Part shown: piece by piece, positions 9,799-18,646 of the stretch
How the letters are laid out: the number at the start of each line of letters is the position of its first letter
Position numbering within the stretch: position 1 is the first letter of the stretch
Source of the DNA: CAWAHD01 sp963781785
Lineage (GTDB): Bacteria; Planctomycetota; Planctomycetia; Isosphaerales; Isosphaeraceae
Assembly: GCA_963781785.1 (NCBI GenBank)
Contig: CAWAHD010000002.1
Coordinates: forward strand, 3,348,001 to 3,412,000
DNA: 64,000 nucleotides
Direction of reading: 5' to 3'
The notes under the pieces: model-generated
What the model was told of the DNA's origin: nothing
Database searches by the model: none
The model's input: only the letters and a program-made list of their open reading frames with translations
Position numbers and translations under genes: made by a program

Positions 9799-10680
9799 TT
9801 AGAGCCAGATCTTGAGCCGGCCTGCGAGCGAGTCAGGAAGTTTCTTCTCGACAATCCGCTGGATCTGGTCGGGGTGCAACCGGGTGCTGAAGTGCGAGGC
9901 AATGATCACCTCGTTCTCGAAGCGATCGGCCCGGGCGATCAGGTCGTCCAGGTGGGTGTGGCCGAACTTGTGGATCACCGAAGGTCGTTCGTTGGGTGCG
10001 ACGAAGGTCATCTCGACGATCAGGATCTGTGCCTTGTACGTGTCGGGAAAACCGTCGAGGCCTGGCGGTGCGGTATCGCCCAGGTAGGCGACCTTGGGCA
10101 GCCGGATCTCGGCCGACACCTCGACCCCGGAAAGCCTCAGATCGCGGATCTGGTCGCCGGATAGCTCATGGTACTCCGGCTTGAGCTTCTTGCGGCGCTC
10201 CCAGACCAGGTAACCCAGCGAAGGGATCGTGTGTTTGGTGGCGAATGCCTTGACGACCAGCTCGCGCGACAGCTCGACTTCATCTCCGGGCTTCAGCCCG
10301 ATCAAGGTCGCCGGCATCCGGCCGCGGTCGAGCCGCTGAAACGCGCGTAGCAGTTGCTCGACCCCCTCGACGGCGTCGGCCGGCAAGTAAATCGTCGGCG
10401 GCTCCATCTTCATCATCCGGCGGCGAGCGACCAAGACCGGCAAGGCCGCGACGTGGTCCAGATGCACGTGGCTCACAAACCAGGTCGGGGTGGACATGAA
10501 CGACCAGGGCTGCCCTCCCAGGTCAAAGCCCAGCTTCATCTCCGGCACCCGCCAATACGTCTGCACCGCCGCGCGCGAATAACCCTCGATCGTCAGTCCC
10601 TTGTGTTCCAGCGTGCGGACCGGCGCGTTGTCCACCGGGTGATCCAGCGATTCCACCGTCGATTCAAAATCCGTCGACAC
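9799..10680 (-). CDS. RNase Z-like metallo-beta-lactamase-fold hydrolase
   Basis: 293 residues from GTG 10680, which is preceded by AAGGAGA at a 6-7 nt spacing; reading frames extend further upstream but only in unnatural sequence. The metal-binding motif is SHVHLDH (H71, H73, D75, H76), followed by the AFATKHTIPSLGY strand, a LGDT strand, and the C-terminal KFGHTHLDDL and ASHFSTRLH motifs, which match the arrangement in tRNase Z and its relatives. The expected reaction is phosphodiester hydrolysis of an RNA precursor, but many family members have other substrates, so I keep the call general. It is divergent from the PfkB-type kinase, 151 bp away. Confidence 0.8.
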   Translation of the reverse strand: MSTDFESTVESLDHPVDNAPVRTLEHKGLTIEGYSRAAVQTYWRVPEMKLGFDLGGQPWSFMSTPTWFVSHVHLDHVAALPVLVARRRMMKMEPPTIYLPADAVEGVEQLLRAFQRLDRGRMPATLIGLKPGDEVELSRELVVKAFATKHTIPSLGYLVWERRKKLKPEYHELSGDQIRDLRLSGVEVSAEIRLPKVAYLGDTAPPGLDGFPDTYKAQILIVEMTFVAPNERPSVIHKFGHTHLDDLIARADRFENEVIIASHFSTRLHPDQIQRIVEKKLPDSLAGRLKIWL

Positions 10681-10735
10681 CAGTCGTCTCCTTGGCTTGC
10701 TCGGACTCCCACCGGTTCTTGATTCTTCCACACAG

Positions 10736-10741
10736 TATAAT
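10736..10741 (+). promoter_or_regulatory. Possible -10 box upstream of the PfkB-type kinase
   Basis: A TATAAT hexamer in the region between the divergent metallohydrolase and kinase genes, 90 bp ahead of the kinase ATG. The -35 partner is unclear. Confidence 0.3.
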
Positions 10742-10831
10742 CGACCTGACAGAAACGGGCGAAACCGCGAGTCGCTGGCCGCGGTTTGCTCGCCGCTCGT
10801 GATGTGCATACTCACCGGGACTCGGACGAGC

Positions 10832-11944
10832 ATGACCAATCGGTCCGTCGCGGTATTCGGTCCGGCGTATCTCGACCGGGTGCTCCGGGTCGATCGGCCG
10901 CTGATTGATCCGAGATTCGGTCCTCCCATTGACCAGAGCGTCGACGGCGTGTGGAAGTTCGGCACCAATCGTTCGATCGAGCTCCTCGATCCCTCCGGTT
11001 ACACGCTCGAAATCGCCGTGCCCGATGACTGGCCCGGACCGACTGGTGAAGTCCAGCTCTTGCGTCCCCTTCGCTCGGGAATACAAGGTAGACGGTCCGC
11101 GCGGGGTCTGGAGTGGCGGGACGATCTGGGAGGAATGGGCGCGGGATACGCCGCGGCCCTGCACGGCACGCTTTGCAGCGTTTTGGGGCCGGAATCGGAT
11201 CCGACCAGTCAGGCGATCGCCGGTTGGCTGGCCGGGTTCGGCGTGGTGCACCATCCGATTCGTGTTCCCGACCACCCGGCGGACTGGACGTTGCTCATCA
11301 CCAGCGGCGAGTTCGGTGATAAGCTGCCGATCGGCTTTCGCGGTTGTCACGCGGCGGTCGGGGCGGATTCCTTCGACGCGCTCGCCGCCCAGCCATGCCA
11401 GCTTCGAGTCGTCGCCTCGCTGCCCAACGCTCTGGCAGCGCGGGTGCTGCGAGCCCCGGGGGCTCAGGTTCGGCTCTTTGCCCCGGCGATGCGCAACATG
11501 CTCGACGGCGACTGCCCGGTTTCGAGCTTCGCCGCAGCGATCGATGTCCTTTGCTGCAACCGCATCGAATGGGAGACGCTCGAAGACCGTGAAGAGGCCG
11601 GCTGGCTGGTGTCGATCCTGGTTGTGACCGATGGGCCTCGGGGCAGCACGGTGCGGTTCACGACGCCCTCGGGAGATTCCGGTCTCCTGCGCATCCCGGC
11701 ATTTCCGCGCGACCGGCCGCCGCGGGACACCAATCGCGCGGGCGAAGCCTACGCTGCGACACTGATTGACTCGCTGCTTGACCAGGGCTGGCAGCCCGCT
11801 CTTGGGGTGGTCGAAGAGCACGTGATCCAGGCGGCTGCCCAGCGCGCTTCGGTCGCGGCGGCGCTCGTGCTGGACCGTGTCGGATTTGGCTTTCCCGGTC
11901 GCGATGAGGTCGACAAGGCTCTGGAGACGGGGCGAATCGTGTGA
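10832..11944 (+). CDS. PfkB-family carbohydrate kinase-like protein
   Basis: 370 residues from ATG 10832 (MTNRSVAVFGPAYLDRVLRV), the point where the sequence starts to look like a PfkB N-terminus; ATG 10802 is an alternative. It has the glycine-rich GGMGAGYAAALHG segment, the VTDGPRGSTV strand (the anion-hole region before the active site) and DTNRAGEAYAATLID where PfkB kinases have DTxGAGDxF. In this protein the catalytic aspartate position reads Glu. The usual role is ATP-dependent phosphorylation of a sugar or nucleoside; the altered motif leaves activity and substrate uncertain. Confidence 0.75.
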   Translation: MTNRSVAVFGPAYLDRVLRVDRPLIDPRFGPPIDQSVDGVWKFGTNRSIELLDPSGYTLEIAVPDDWPGPTGEVQLLRPLRSGIQGRRSARGLEWRDDLGGMGAGYAAALHGTLCSVLGPESDPTSQAIAGWLAGFGVVHHPIRVPDHPADWTLLITSGEFGDKLPIGFRGCHAAVGADSFDALAAQPCQLRVVASLPNALAARVLRAPGAQVRLFAPAMRNMLDGDCPVSSFAAAIDVLCCNRIEWETLEDREEAGWLVSILVVTDGPRGSTVRFTTPSGDSGLLRIPAFPRDRPPRDTNRAGEAYAATLIDSLLDQGWQPALGVVEEHVIQAAAQRASVAAALVLDRVGFGFPGRDEVDKALETGRIV

Positions 11945-12278
11945 TTTGACGATGAGGCAACTCTCCCGCGAGGACGCATCGATCTCCATGGCGGACCTGC
12001 GGACAGAACTGGCCCTATGAGGCGCGATGAAGCCTTCTCCATAACCTGGATGCGGTCGGCGTCGGACCCCGAGACCGCCGCAGATCCGGCGTCGCTCGTT
12101 GGGCCACGCACTTATCGAGTCCCACGACACGACTCTTTTCTGGGTTTTGCATGCTGGTGTTTGGCGCTTTTTTGAAAAAGGAAAGAAAAAGAAAAACAGG
12201 GGCCTTGACAGGCGGCTTGAACGCCTACAACATCTGGGTTGCGTCGGTCTCCACGGTTTTCGTTCGGGGTTGCCGGCG
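11945..12278. other. Intergenic region upstream of the DUF1573 operon
   Basis: No gene recognised. It contains a purine run (about 12174-12200, mostly A with some G) followed by a candidate promoter, and would be the control region of the operon that starts at 12279. Confidence 0.45.
12205..12231 (+). promoter_or_regulatory. Candidate promoter of the DUF1573 operon
   Basis: A consensus TTGACA at 12205-12210 and TACAAC at 12226-12231, spacing 15 bp, just after an A-rich tract that could act as an UP element. The spacing is short, so this is tentative. Confidence 0.3.
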
Positions 12279-12812
12279 ATGCATGCAATTCATTCGATTC
12301 ACACCCGCCTGGGTTCTGGCCTCTCGGTCATGCTGCCGACCGGGGCGGTTATCATCTTAGCCGGCTTCGCGGTCGTTGCGCCGTCGCTCAGACGCACCCC
12401 CCCCCCCGTGAATTCGGCTGCGGACACGACGCATCGTTTTCCGCTCGAGATCAGCCCTGATTCGCTATCATTTGGCGAGTTAGAGCAAGGTCAGCTCGGC
12501 ATGGCAACGATTGACGTTTATAATCCTACCGGGCGCGAGTGGAATGTCGAGCGGATTGGGACAAGTTGCCCTTGTGTGACGATTGCGCCTCAATCGACAC
12601 AGATTGGGCCGGGCGACAAAAAAACGCTCGGCGTTCAATTGAATCCCTCCGATGACCCCGACTTCGTGGGAAGTCTGTCGGTAGACGTCATCGGCTACGC
12701 CGCCAGTGGCGGGATAGCGTTCCGGACACGTGTCGACGTGGAGATCAGGGCCAAAGCAGGCGACCGGATTTCCAGCTGGCGAGGTGTATCACCTAAGGAT
12801 GCCCAGCCGTGA
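12279..12812 (+). CDS. Membrane-anchored DUF1573-like protein (first of three)
   Basis: 177 residues from ATG 12279 (MHAIHSIHTRLGSG); further upstream the frame is Lys/Arg-rich and not credible. One N-terminal transmembrane segment (PTGAVIILAGFAVVAPS) is followed by a periplasmic/outer beta-sandwich with LSFGELEQGQ, the DUF1573-type CxC strand (TSCPCVTI), and GDKKTLGVQLNPSD. DUF1573 resembles the ASPM/SPD2/Hydin Ig-like fold; its role in planctomycetes is unknown. The stop codon overlaps the GTG start of the next gene, showing translational coupling. Confidence 0.65.
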   Translation: MHAIHSIHTRLGSGLSVMLPTGAVIILAGFAVVAPSLRRTPPPVNSAADTTHRFPLEISPDSLSFGELEQGQLGMATIDVYNPTGREWNVERIGTSCPCVTIAPQSTQIGPGDKKTLGVQLNPSDDPDFVGSLSVDVIGYAASGGIAFRTRVDVEIRAKAGDRISSWRGVSPKDAQP

Positions 12813-13321
12813 TTTTAGGAAGCGCGGGGGGTGCTCCGGCACACGAAGTCTCGTTGAAGGCGGATGACCACGTCCCCACACGGGCTTACCGGAAGGGAGG
12901 GTCCTGGCTACTTACGACATCAATCCTGACGAGCATGGGATTCGCTTGCCTTGCGATGTTTGGAATATTTTGGTTCGGTTCAATCAGATCCGCGATTTCG
13001 TTCATGCGCGGAGACCGGCTCATTCCTGACGTTTACGCCAAGTCCTTCGGAGTTGCGTTGAGCGGCGCGGAACCGTCGGTCGAGTTCCAACTCACGAATT
13101 GGGCCACGAGTCCAGTCAAGATACTCGGCGCAAAATCGTCCTGCACGTGTGTCGCGGCGACTGGATTGCCGAAGACCGTCAAACCGCGGGAGTCTTACAC
13201 CTTCAGGGTTAACATCCGGACGAAGAAAAGAAGAGGCCACATCTCCGAGCGACTACTTCTGTTCGCAGACGGCCCACAGAACCATCCGCTTTCCCTTGAG
13301 GTTGCAGGCACTATCCAATGA
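12809..13321 (+). CDS. Membrane-anchored DUF1573-like protein (second of three)
   Basis: 170 residues from GTG 12809, overlapping the previous stop by 4 bases. One transmembrane segment around residues 33-60 (SWLLTTSILTSMGFACLAMF...) and then a short Ig-like domain with the same CxC strand (AKSSCTCVAATG) and the same PRESYTFRVNIRTKKRRG strand order as its neighbours. The function is unknown; the identical layout of three adjacent proteins suggests they form one assembly in the cell envelope. Its stop overlaps the ATG of the third gene. Confidence 0.65.
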   Translation: MILGSAGGAPAHEVSLKADDHVPTRAYRKGGSWLLTTSILTSMGFACLAMFGIFWFGSIRSAISFMRGDRLIPDVYAKSFGVALSGAEPSVEFQLTNWATSPVKILGAKSSCTCVAATGLPKTVKPRESYTFRVNIRTKKRRGHISERLLLFADGPQNHPLSLEVAGTIQ

Positions 13322-13836
13322 CGAAGGTACAAACACGCGCATTGCATTTGGGTTCGGTAAGGGACCTCACCGTGAAGATTGGCATCGCTCGATTCCTGCA
13401 ATTCGCGACCTTCTTTTTTGGGCTCGCTTCGGTGGTTCTGCTTTTCCTTGGACTGCATCAAATCGCGTACAAGTCGTCCGAAGAAGCCGATCGCGCCGAA
13501 CTGGTGGTTCACGAGCCGGTGAAATCAGTGGGAGATCTCCCGGCTGGCACCGACGTCACTTTGCTTTTCACCCTGACAAACGCTTCATCCCACCCGATCC
13601 GCCTAGTAGGAGCCGGCGACACATGCGTGACCTGGGGGTGCCTCGAGGCGAAGAATCTCCCGCTCAAGATCGCGACCAACGGGAGCAATGACCTCAAGAT
13701 CAACTTGAGAACCGCCCCGAGAGATTTCTCCGGGCCGTTCGATGGGGAGATCGTCGTATTCACAGACTCGCATGTCACGAAGCGGTTTGCTCTCCGTGTC
13801 ACGGGTCGGATCGTTCCTGGGATTCTTGACCGTTGA
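13318..13836 (+). CDS. Membrane-anchored DUF1573-like protein (third of three)
   Basis: 172 residues from ATG 13318, overlapping the second gene by 4 bases. A transmembrane helix (about residues 25-48, FLQFATFFFGLASVVLLFLG) precedes an Ig-like domain with FTLTNASSHPIRLVGAGDTC. The cysteine pair is spaced wider here (DTCVTWGC) than the CxC of its two sister proteins. It ends with a LRVTGRIVPG strand that matches the end of the second protein (LEVAGTIQ). No enzyme motif is present. Confidence 0.65.
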   Translation: MTKVQTRALHLGSVRDLTVKIGIARFLQFATFFFGLASVVLLFLGLHQIAYKSSEEADRAELVVHEPVKSVGDLPAGTDVTLLFTLTNASSHPIRLVGAGDTCVTWGCLEAKNLPLKIATNGSNDLKINLRTAPRDFSGPFDGEIVVFTDSHVTKRFALRVTGRIVPGILDR

Positions 13837-13867
13837 CGGCCGTCCGCATGCTCTTTCGGAGGTTCCA

Positions 13868-14155
13868 ATGTCACGCGCGCTCTCGTTTCTCTCGTGCCTT
13901 TTCACAACCGTGTTTCTTTTGCTGTTCGTTCTTGGCCTGGCAACCTCGTTCGACGCGGCGTTCGCCGATGAACCTCTCGACAACAACGGCAACTGCCTGT
14001 CGGGAACCGACAATTGCCCGGAAATCACCGACGATGGCACGTGCCTGGGGGGGGAAGGCGACCTAATAGACTGCCTCGGCGATGACTGTTTTTGCTTCCC
14101 CGGCCCGGATCCTGAAGACCCTGACGAGGAAATCTGGCTCTGTAAACAAGTATAA
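13868..14155 (+). CDS. Small secreted acidic Cys-rich protein
   Basis: 95 residues from ATG 13868, with GGAGG a few bases upstream. A signal peptide (MSRALSFLSCLF... ending AAFADE) is followed by a roughly 60-residue mature peptide rich in Asp, Glu, Gly and Cys (about nine Cys, for example GTDNCPEI, GTCLGGEGDLIDC and DDCFCFPG). The cysteines suggest disulfides or a bound metal. It is the last gene of the DUF1573 operon, 31 bp after the third member, so it may be their partner. I do not recognise a named family. Confidence 0.6.
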   Translation: MSRALSFLSCLFTTVFLLLFVLGLATSFDAAFADEPLDNNGNCLSGTDNCPEITDDGTCLGGEGDLIDCLGDDCFCFPGPDPEDPDEEIWLCKQV

Positions 14156-14563
14156 CCCGATCTTTCGCCTTCCAGCCCACGGCAACTCGCCGCCGAACTT
14201 GGGGCGGAGTGCTCGATGGTCAGCACGAATAACTCGCAATCGATCGGGGAGCGTCGTCGTCGGTGCTTTCGGCGCGGTCGGTGCTTCAAAACTCAGACCG
14301 ACGCGTTTCGGTGACCTGACCGGTCAGATGATTTCGCCTTGATCGTGCGTTCTCGGTATCTTGGCAGATGTAGTGGGTGGCCCGGATCGCTCCGGTGTGC
14401 TGCAGCGTACAGCGTACTGACTGCGTCATTTCTTGCTGCTGACTGATCTGAATCGTGCCGCCCGCTAGGAATGGGCGGAAGATTTCTCGGCGTCGCCCCG
14501 AGAGGGTAGATTGCGGACTTTGTGACAGCCTGTCGAGCCTTCCTCCATTGATTGGACACCCGG
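14156..14563. other. Intergenic region, no gene seen
   Basis: About 400 bp without a credible reading frame. It contains a perfect 12-bp palindrome, CTGACCGGTCAG, at 14316-14327, which could be an operator or chance. It should hold the terminator of the DUF1573 operon and the promoter of the interrupted gene. Confidence 0.4.
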
Positions 14564-14776
14564 ATGAAGCAACTCACCCCATTGCTTCTCGGACTTCTCA
14601 TTGCTGCGCTGACTGACTGCGCAAAAGCCGAGGAAGATTCTCTAAAAAAAATCGTTCAGTCTGAATACCCGGCTGCTTTGAGGGCTTTGGAGAACCACTA
14701 CGACCGGGTAAACGGTACTGCCAATTATAGTCTGACAAGGTACGACGCGGGTGTGGAGTCGGTTCGCACAACTAGT

Positions 14777-16672
14777 CCCCAACCAAGCGTGATTTAAAGT
14801 TCGCCTGGAGCGATTTTTGGAAAAAAGCTCGAAAACCTCGCAGGTTTTTGGAATAATGTAGTTGAAATCACATGATCACTATTCCAGAACAAGGAGGCTT
14901 TCGAGTGAGTGCTACTGTCCGAAAAAAGCGTGTGGCACGCAAGAAGAGAATCTTCCAAGAGGGTCGACGGCGAATCAAGAAACGGCTGGACAACTCGCCC
15001 GGCCCCGAGCGGTCTGTGCCTATGATGACCGCGACGAATATCCAGTACGAGTATGCCGATCGCGTCCGGGGCCTCAGTGCCGGCGGAATTGGAGCCATTC
15101 TGCTGCTGGCCCAGAAGATTGGACTGGTCAGGGACATCGACCGCAACCTTCACCTCCTCAAGCAGCATCGGCCGTACCACGAATCCGACCATGTCCTGAA
15201 CATTGCCTTCAACAGCCTCGCCGGCGGAGAACGGATCGAGCACCTGGAGTTGCGGCGCAATGATGAGGTCTATCTCGACGCACTCGGGGCCACGCGGATT
15301 CCCGACCCAACGACGGCCGGGGATTTTTGCCGCCGCTTTTTCGAGACTGATGTCCTGAACCTTATGGACATTTTCAATGAGTCACGACTGCGAGTCTGGT
15401 CTTCTCAGCCGCCCGAGTTCTTCGAGGAGGCGGTCATCGAGGCCGATGGCAGCATCGTGCCCAGTGATGCCGAGTGCAAGGAAGGGATGGATTTCACCTA
15501 CGACGGCCAATATGGCTACCATCCGCTCTTGGTCTCGCTGGCCAACACGGCTGAACCGTTGTTCCTGTTCAACCGGAGCGGCAATCGCCCCTCGCAGGAG
15601 CGGGCGGACATCTTCCTGGACAAGGCCGTCGCACTTTGCCGTCGAGCCGGCTTCCGCAAGATTCTGATGCGGGGGGACACCAAATTCGCCCAGACCAGGT
15701 ATCTCGATCGGTGGGATGATGCGGGCGACATCCGCTTTATTTTCGGATACGCCGCGTCCGATGGCCTCAAGACGGAAGCCGATGGGCTGCCGGCCAATTC
15801 GTACCGGCTTCTCAGACGACCGCCACAGTACCGGATCAAGACCACGCCGCGCGAGAAGCCCGAGCGGTTCAAACCCGAGCTTGTCCGCGAGCGAGGGTAC
15901 GAGAATATCCACCTGCTCGAGGAGATGGTCGCGGAGTTCGAATATCGGCCGACTGCGTGCAGAAAGAATTACCGAATGATCGTTCTTCGCAAGCGGGTGC
16001 AGGTCGACAAGGGGCAGATGCGACTGTTCGAAGAATATCGCTACTTCTTTTACATCACCAATGATCGCGAGATGACCGCGGAGGAGATCGTCTTCTCGGC
16101 GAACGATCGCTGCGACCAGGAAAACCTGATCGCCCAGCTCAAAAACGGCGTGCGAGCGCTGACGACGCCCGTCGATAACCTGGTCAGTAACTGGGCGTAC
16201 ATGGTGATGGGGTCGTTAGCGTGGAGCCTCAAGGCCTGGAGCGCCCTACTGGTTCCCGTGTCGCCTCGGCATCAGGTCAAGCACGAGGCCGAGAAACGGA
16301 CGCTGATGAGGATGGAGTTCGCCACATACCGTGCGGCATTTATCCAGATGCCCTGCCAGATCGTGCGGGGCGGACGACGCTTGCTTTACCGACTGCTATC
16401 ATGGAATCCATGGCAGGGGGTTTTCCTGCGATTGGTCGAGCGGCTGCACGAATGCTGGCTATGCTGAACGGCGAGCGGATGAAGTCGGGGTCCGGATGCC
16501 CCGATCCGTGTGGGCCACTAACAGAGAAAGCGGGTGAGGGATGTCGGAGACTCAGTCGGGGCGGTATCAGGGGCAGACGTCCCCTGAGCCGTAGAAGGTA
16601 CGTCCTGGACCAATGAAGTGATCACATAACAGTAAGCTAATTTCGCTTTTTTTTTCTTACGCTTGTTTTGGG
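14777..16672 (+). mobile_element. IS1380-family insertion sequence, 1,896 bp
   Basis: Left end CCCCAACCAAGCGTGA and right end, read on the other strand, CCCAAAACAAGCGTAA match at 13 of 16 positions. Both flanks show ACTAGT (14771-14776 and 16673-16678), so the target duplication is 4 bp (CTAG) or up to 6 bp; the palindromic target makes the limit ambiguous. The only gene is the transposase. The short flanking duplications and intact transposase suggest a recent, possibly still mobile copy. Confidence 0.85.
14905..16467 (+). CDS. IS1380-family transposase
   Basis: 520 residues from GTG 14905, chosen over ATG 14872 because AAGGAGG lies at 14891-14897. The middle shows the DDE transposase layout of this family: an EADGSIVPSDAE segment with the first Asp, FTYDGQYGYHPLLVSLA, an LMRGDTKFAQ strand with the second Asp, and the C-terminal DRCDQENLIAQLKNGV helix with the catalytic Glu. 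It is complete and uninterrupted, and would mobilise the surrounding element by cut-and-paste. Confidence 0.9.
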   Translation: MSATVRKKRVARKKRIFQEGRRRIKKRLDNSPGPERSVPMMTATNIQYEYADRVRGLSAGGIGAILLLAQKIGLVRDIDRNLHLLKQHRPYHESDHVLNIAFNSLAGGERIEHLELRRNDEVYLDALGATRIPDPTTAGDFCRRFFETDVLNLMDIFNESRLRVWSSQPPEFFEEAVIEADGSIVPSDAECKEGMDFTYDGQYGYHPLLVSLANTAEPLFLFNRSGNRPSQERADIFLDKAVALCRRAGFRKILMRGDTKFAQTRYLDRWDDAGDIRFIFGYAASDGLKTEADGLPANSYRLLRRPPQYRIKTTPREKPERFKPELVRERGYENIHLLEEMVAEFEYRPTACRKNYRMIVLRKRVQVDKGQMRLFEEYRYFFYITNDREMTAEEIVFSANDRCDQENLIAQLKNGVRALTTPVDNLVSNWAYMVMGSLAWSLKAWSALLVPVSPRHQVKHEAEKRTLMRMEFATYRAAFIQMPCQIVRGGRRLLYRLLSWNPWQGVFLRLVERLHECWLC

Positions 16673-17484
16673 ACTAGTACTCACTCGTTCGCCTTGAGCA
16701 AGCCCGAACGGGCGAAACTATCCGTGAAGTCGAGCGGAAGGCTCGGGACTAAGCACGGGCCCAGCCAAACGGTCATCTGTTACAACGAACAATACTCATT
16801 TGTCCTTTCCAGAAAGGGAGATGCAGAGTTTTCAATAAAGTCGCTAGAAACTGGCGGCGACTCGGCCATGAGCCAAATGCGACGTGAATTGTCTTTATCG
16901 CTCTATGCGCCGTTTCAAATGTTTGTGCTTTCTTTGGATGCAGTTTTTAAGGCGCCGGGTTTTACGATCCGAGGCGTATCCGAACTCAGTCGTGAGTCGA
17001 AGCGCATGCTCAAGATCGATTTTGAGTATCCCAGCAAGCGCGGCGGGCGCTACGAAGGTTCTCTTCTTGTCTCTCCCGAGGAGAAGTGGACGCTCTACGA
17101 GTATCGGCAAACAAGAGGGGCTGGGTTACGGAAAGGGACAATCTCGTACGAGGGCTCTCACAGTGGATTTCCTATTCCCAAGCGAGTCACCCACTCCGCA
17201 TTCAAGCTTGCCCAGCAGAAGCTCGAGCAAGTTGAGACCTTCGATTTTCAAGATATCCGTTTTTCAGATCTACCCGAACGGGAATTCACATTGGCAGCTT
17301 TTGGTTTTCCCGACGTATTGAAGCCGGCTACGACGCTCCGCGCCAGCCACACGGGTTACTGGCTGGTCGGGCTCGCTCTGCTCTCGCTCTCCGTGGCTAT
17401 TGCGTTCAAAGTTGCCTCAACCCGCTTGCAAAAGGCTGCAGGGTAGACGTCCTACCATGCTGGTCGTTATGTAAAGATAATTCC

Positions 17485-18560
17485 ATGAAAGAGCGGACGT
17501 CCTATCGCAGTACGATTGCGGGCTTTACCCTCATCGAGGTTCTCGTCGCGATCTCGATCATCTCGCTCTTGATCGCTCTGTTTCTTCCCGCCGTCCAGTC
17601 TGCCCGCGAGGCGGCCCGTCGCGCCCAGTGCTCGAATAACCTCAAGCAATTCGGGCTGGCACTCCACAGCTATCACGATGCGTTCGGCTCCCTTCCTCCG
17701 GGCGCATCAAGTCGTACGACCCGCGCTACTCCGGCCCCAACCCGCCATGTACCTCGTCGATCGTCGACAAGAGCATCGAGGTCTTCGCCCTCGGATTCAT
17801 GGAGCAAACCACTCTTTACAACGCCATCAACCAGAGCCTCGCCATCATCGGCGGCGAGAACAGTACGGTTCATGCCATCGCGATTCCCACGTTCGCCTGT
17901 CCCAGCGACCCGATGTCCGGCTCGGCTCGCGATCTCAACCCCGGCGCACTCACGAAATACGGCGTACCGGACCCGGCCCGTATGGTCTTCACCAGCTATG
18001 CCGGCATGATCGGATCGCTCCCGGTGCTCGCGCAGCCGTTGCCCAGCACCAACTGCGTTGTGCCCGCTGCACTGGTCGCCCAGTGCAACGGTGTCTTCAA
18101 CGACCTGGCTCCGATCCGGCTGGCCTCCGTGACCGACGGGCTGAGCAATACGATCTTCATGGCCGAGAAGGCGACCACAATCCTCCAAGAATTGACCGTC
18201 GTCAACCCGCAGTTCCCCGCTCAGCACGGCTGGTACATCACCGGCAACTGGGGCGATACGCTGGTTACGGCACTTTATCCGCCCAACGCGTGCGACAACG
18301 TTGCTCTGGTCGCGACGACGGCGTGGACCAGTTCAGCCTCGAGCATGCACCCCGGCGGTCTGAACGTCCTGATGGGAGATGGCTCGGTCCGGTTCGTCAA
18401 GGATTCGATTCAATCATGGCCATCCAACCCGGTTTCGGGCAATCCGGCGGGTGCTTCGCAGAATGGACAAGGCGCCTGGGTGAACCTGCCGCCGTCAGGC
18501 ATCTGGCAGGCGCTGTCGACGCGTTCAGGTGGTGAGGTCGTTAGCTCCGACGCATATTGA
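17485..18560 (+). CDS. DUF1559 pilin-like protein (one apparent frameshift)
   Basis: Planctomycete DUF1559 protein of about 357 residues once the frame is restored. The N-terminus has the type IV pilin/pseudopilin motif GFTLIEVLVAISIISLLIAL, then SAREAARRAQCSNNLKQ, and the C-terminus has the family H-X9-DG motif (HPGGLNVLMGDG). The frame breaks at about 17703, where GGCCGC appears to have lost one C; the second frame then reads RIKSYDPRYSGPNPP without interruption. These proteins are exported by a type II-like pseudopilin route and are very numerous in planctomycetes, but their role is not known. It lies 38 bp after the IS-split gene. Confidence 0.85.
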
Positions 18561-18611
18561 ACGGGCGCTGCGAAAGGATTGGCATCATCTCAAACCGAAC
18601 CACGCACAATC

Positions 18612-18641
18612 TTGACAGAGGTATAAATGCCCACTTAGCAT
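18612..18641 (+). promoter_or_regulatory. Candidate promoter of the retron-like non-coding RNA
   Basis: Consensus TTGACA at 18612-18617 and TAGCAT at 18636-18641, spacing 18 bp. A start of transcription 6-8 bp later would fall at 18647-18649, exactly where the a1-like arm of the long-range pairing begins. That coincidence is the main support. Confidence 0.45.
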
Positions 18642-18646
18642 ACTAC

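Larger units (their letters stand above)
14564..17446 (+). pseudogene. Gene for an exported, C-terminally anchored protein, split by an IS1380-family element
   Basis: The 5' part (14564-14776) encodes a signal peptide (MKQLTPLLLGLLIAAL...) and a start of the mature protein ending ...ESVRTTS. The 3' part (16679-17446) continues as THSFALSKPERAKLSVK... and ends with a transmembrane helix (GYWLVGLALLSLSVAIAF) and a short basic tail. Removing the element plus one copy of the 6-bp ACTAGT duplication rejoins the two parts in the same frame, giving a protein of about 325 residues. I do not recognise the family. The element lies in the first quarter of the gene, so no full product can be made. The 3' part shows no stop codons or frame breaks, which argues for a recent insertion. 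Confidence 0.8.

Noticed and set aside
10664..12130. 488-codon minus-strand frame opposite the PfkB-like gene
   Set aside because: No domain resemblance and Arg-rich; the plus strand gives a clear kinase fold.
14316..14327. Perfect 12-bp palindrome as an operator
   Set aside because: A single palindrome of this length can occur by chance in 64 kb and there is no second copy nearby that I noticed; kept only as a note.
18631..18641. TTAGC at 18635-18639 as the msr branching site
   Set aside because: It would lie before the a1-like arm and overlaps the candidate -10 box; the AAGC directly after a1 (18665-18668) fits retron geometry better.
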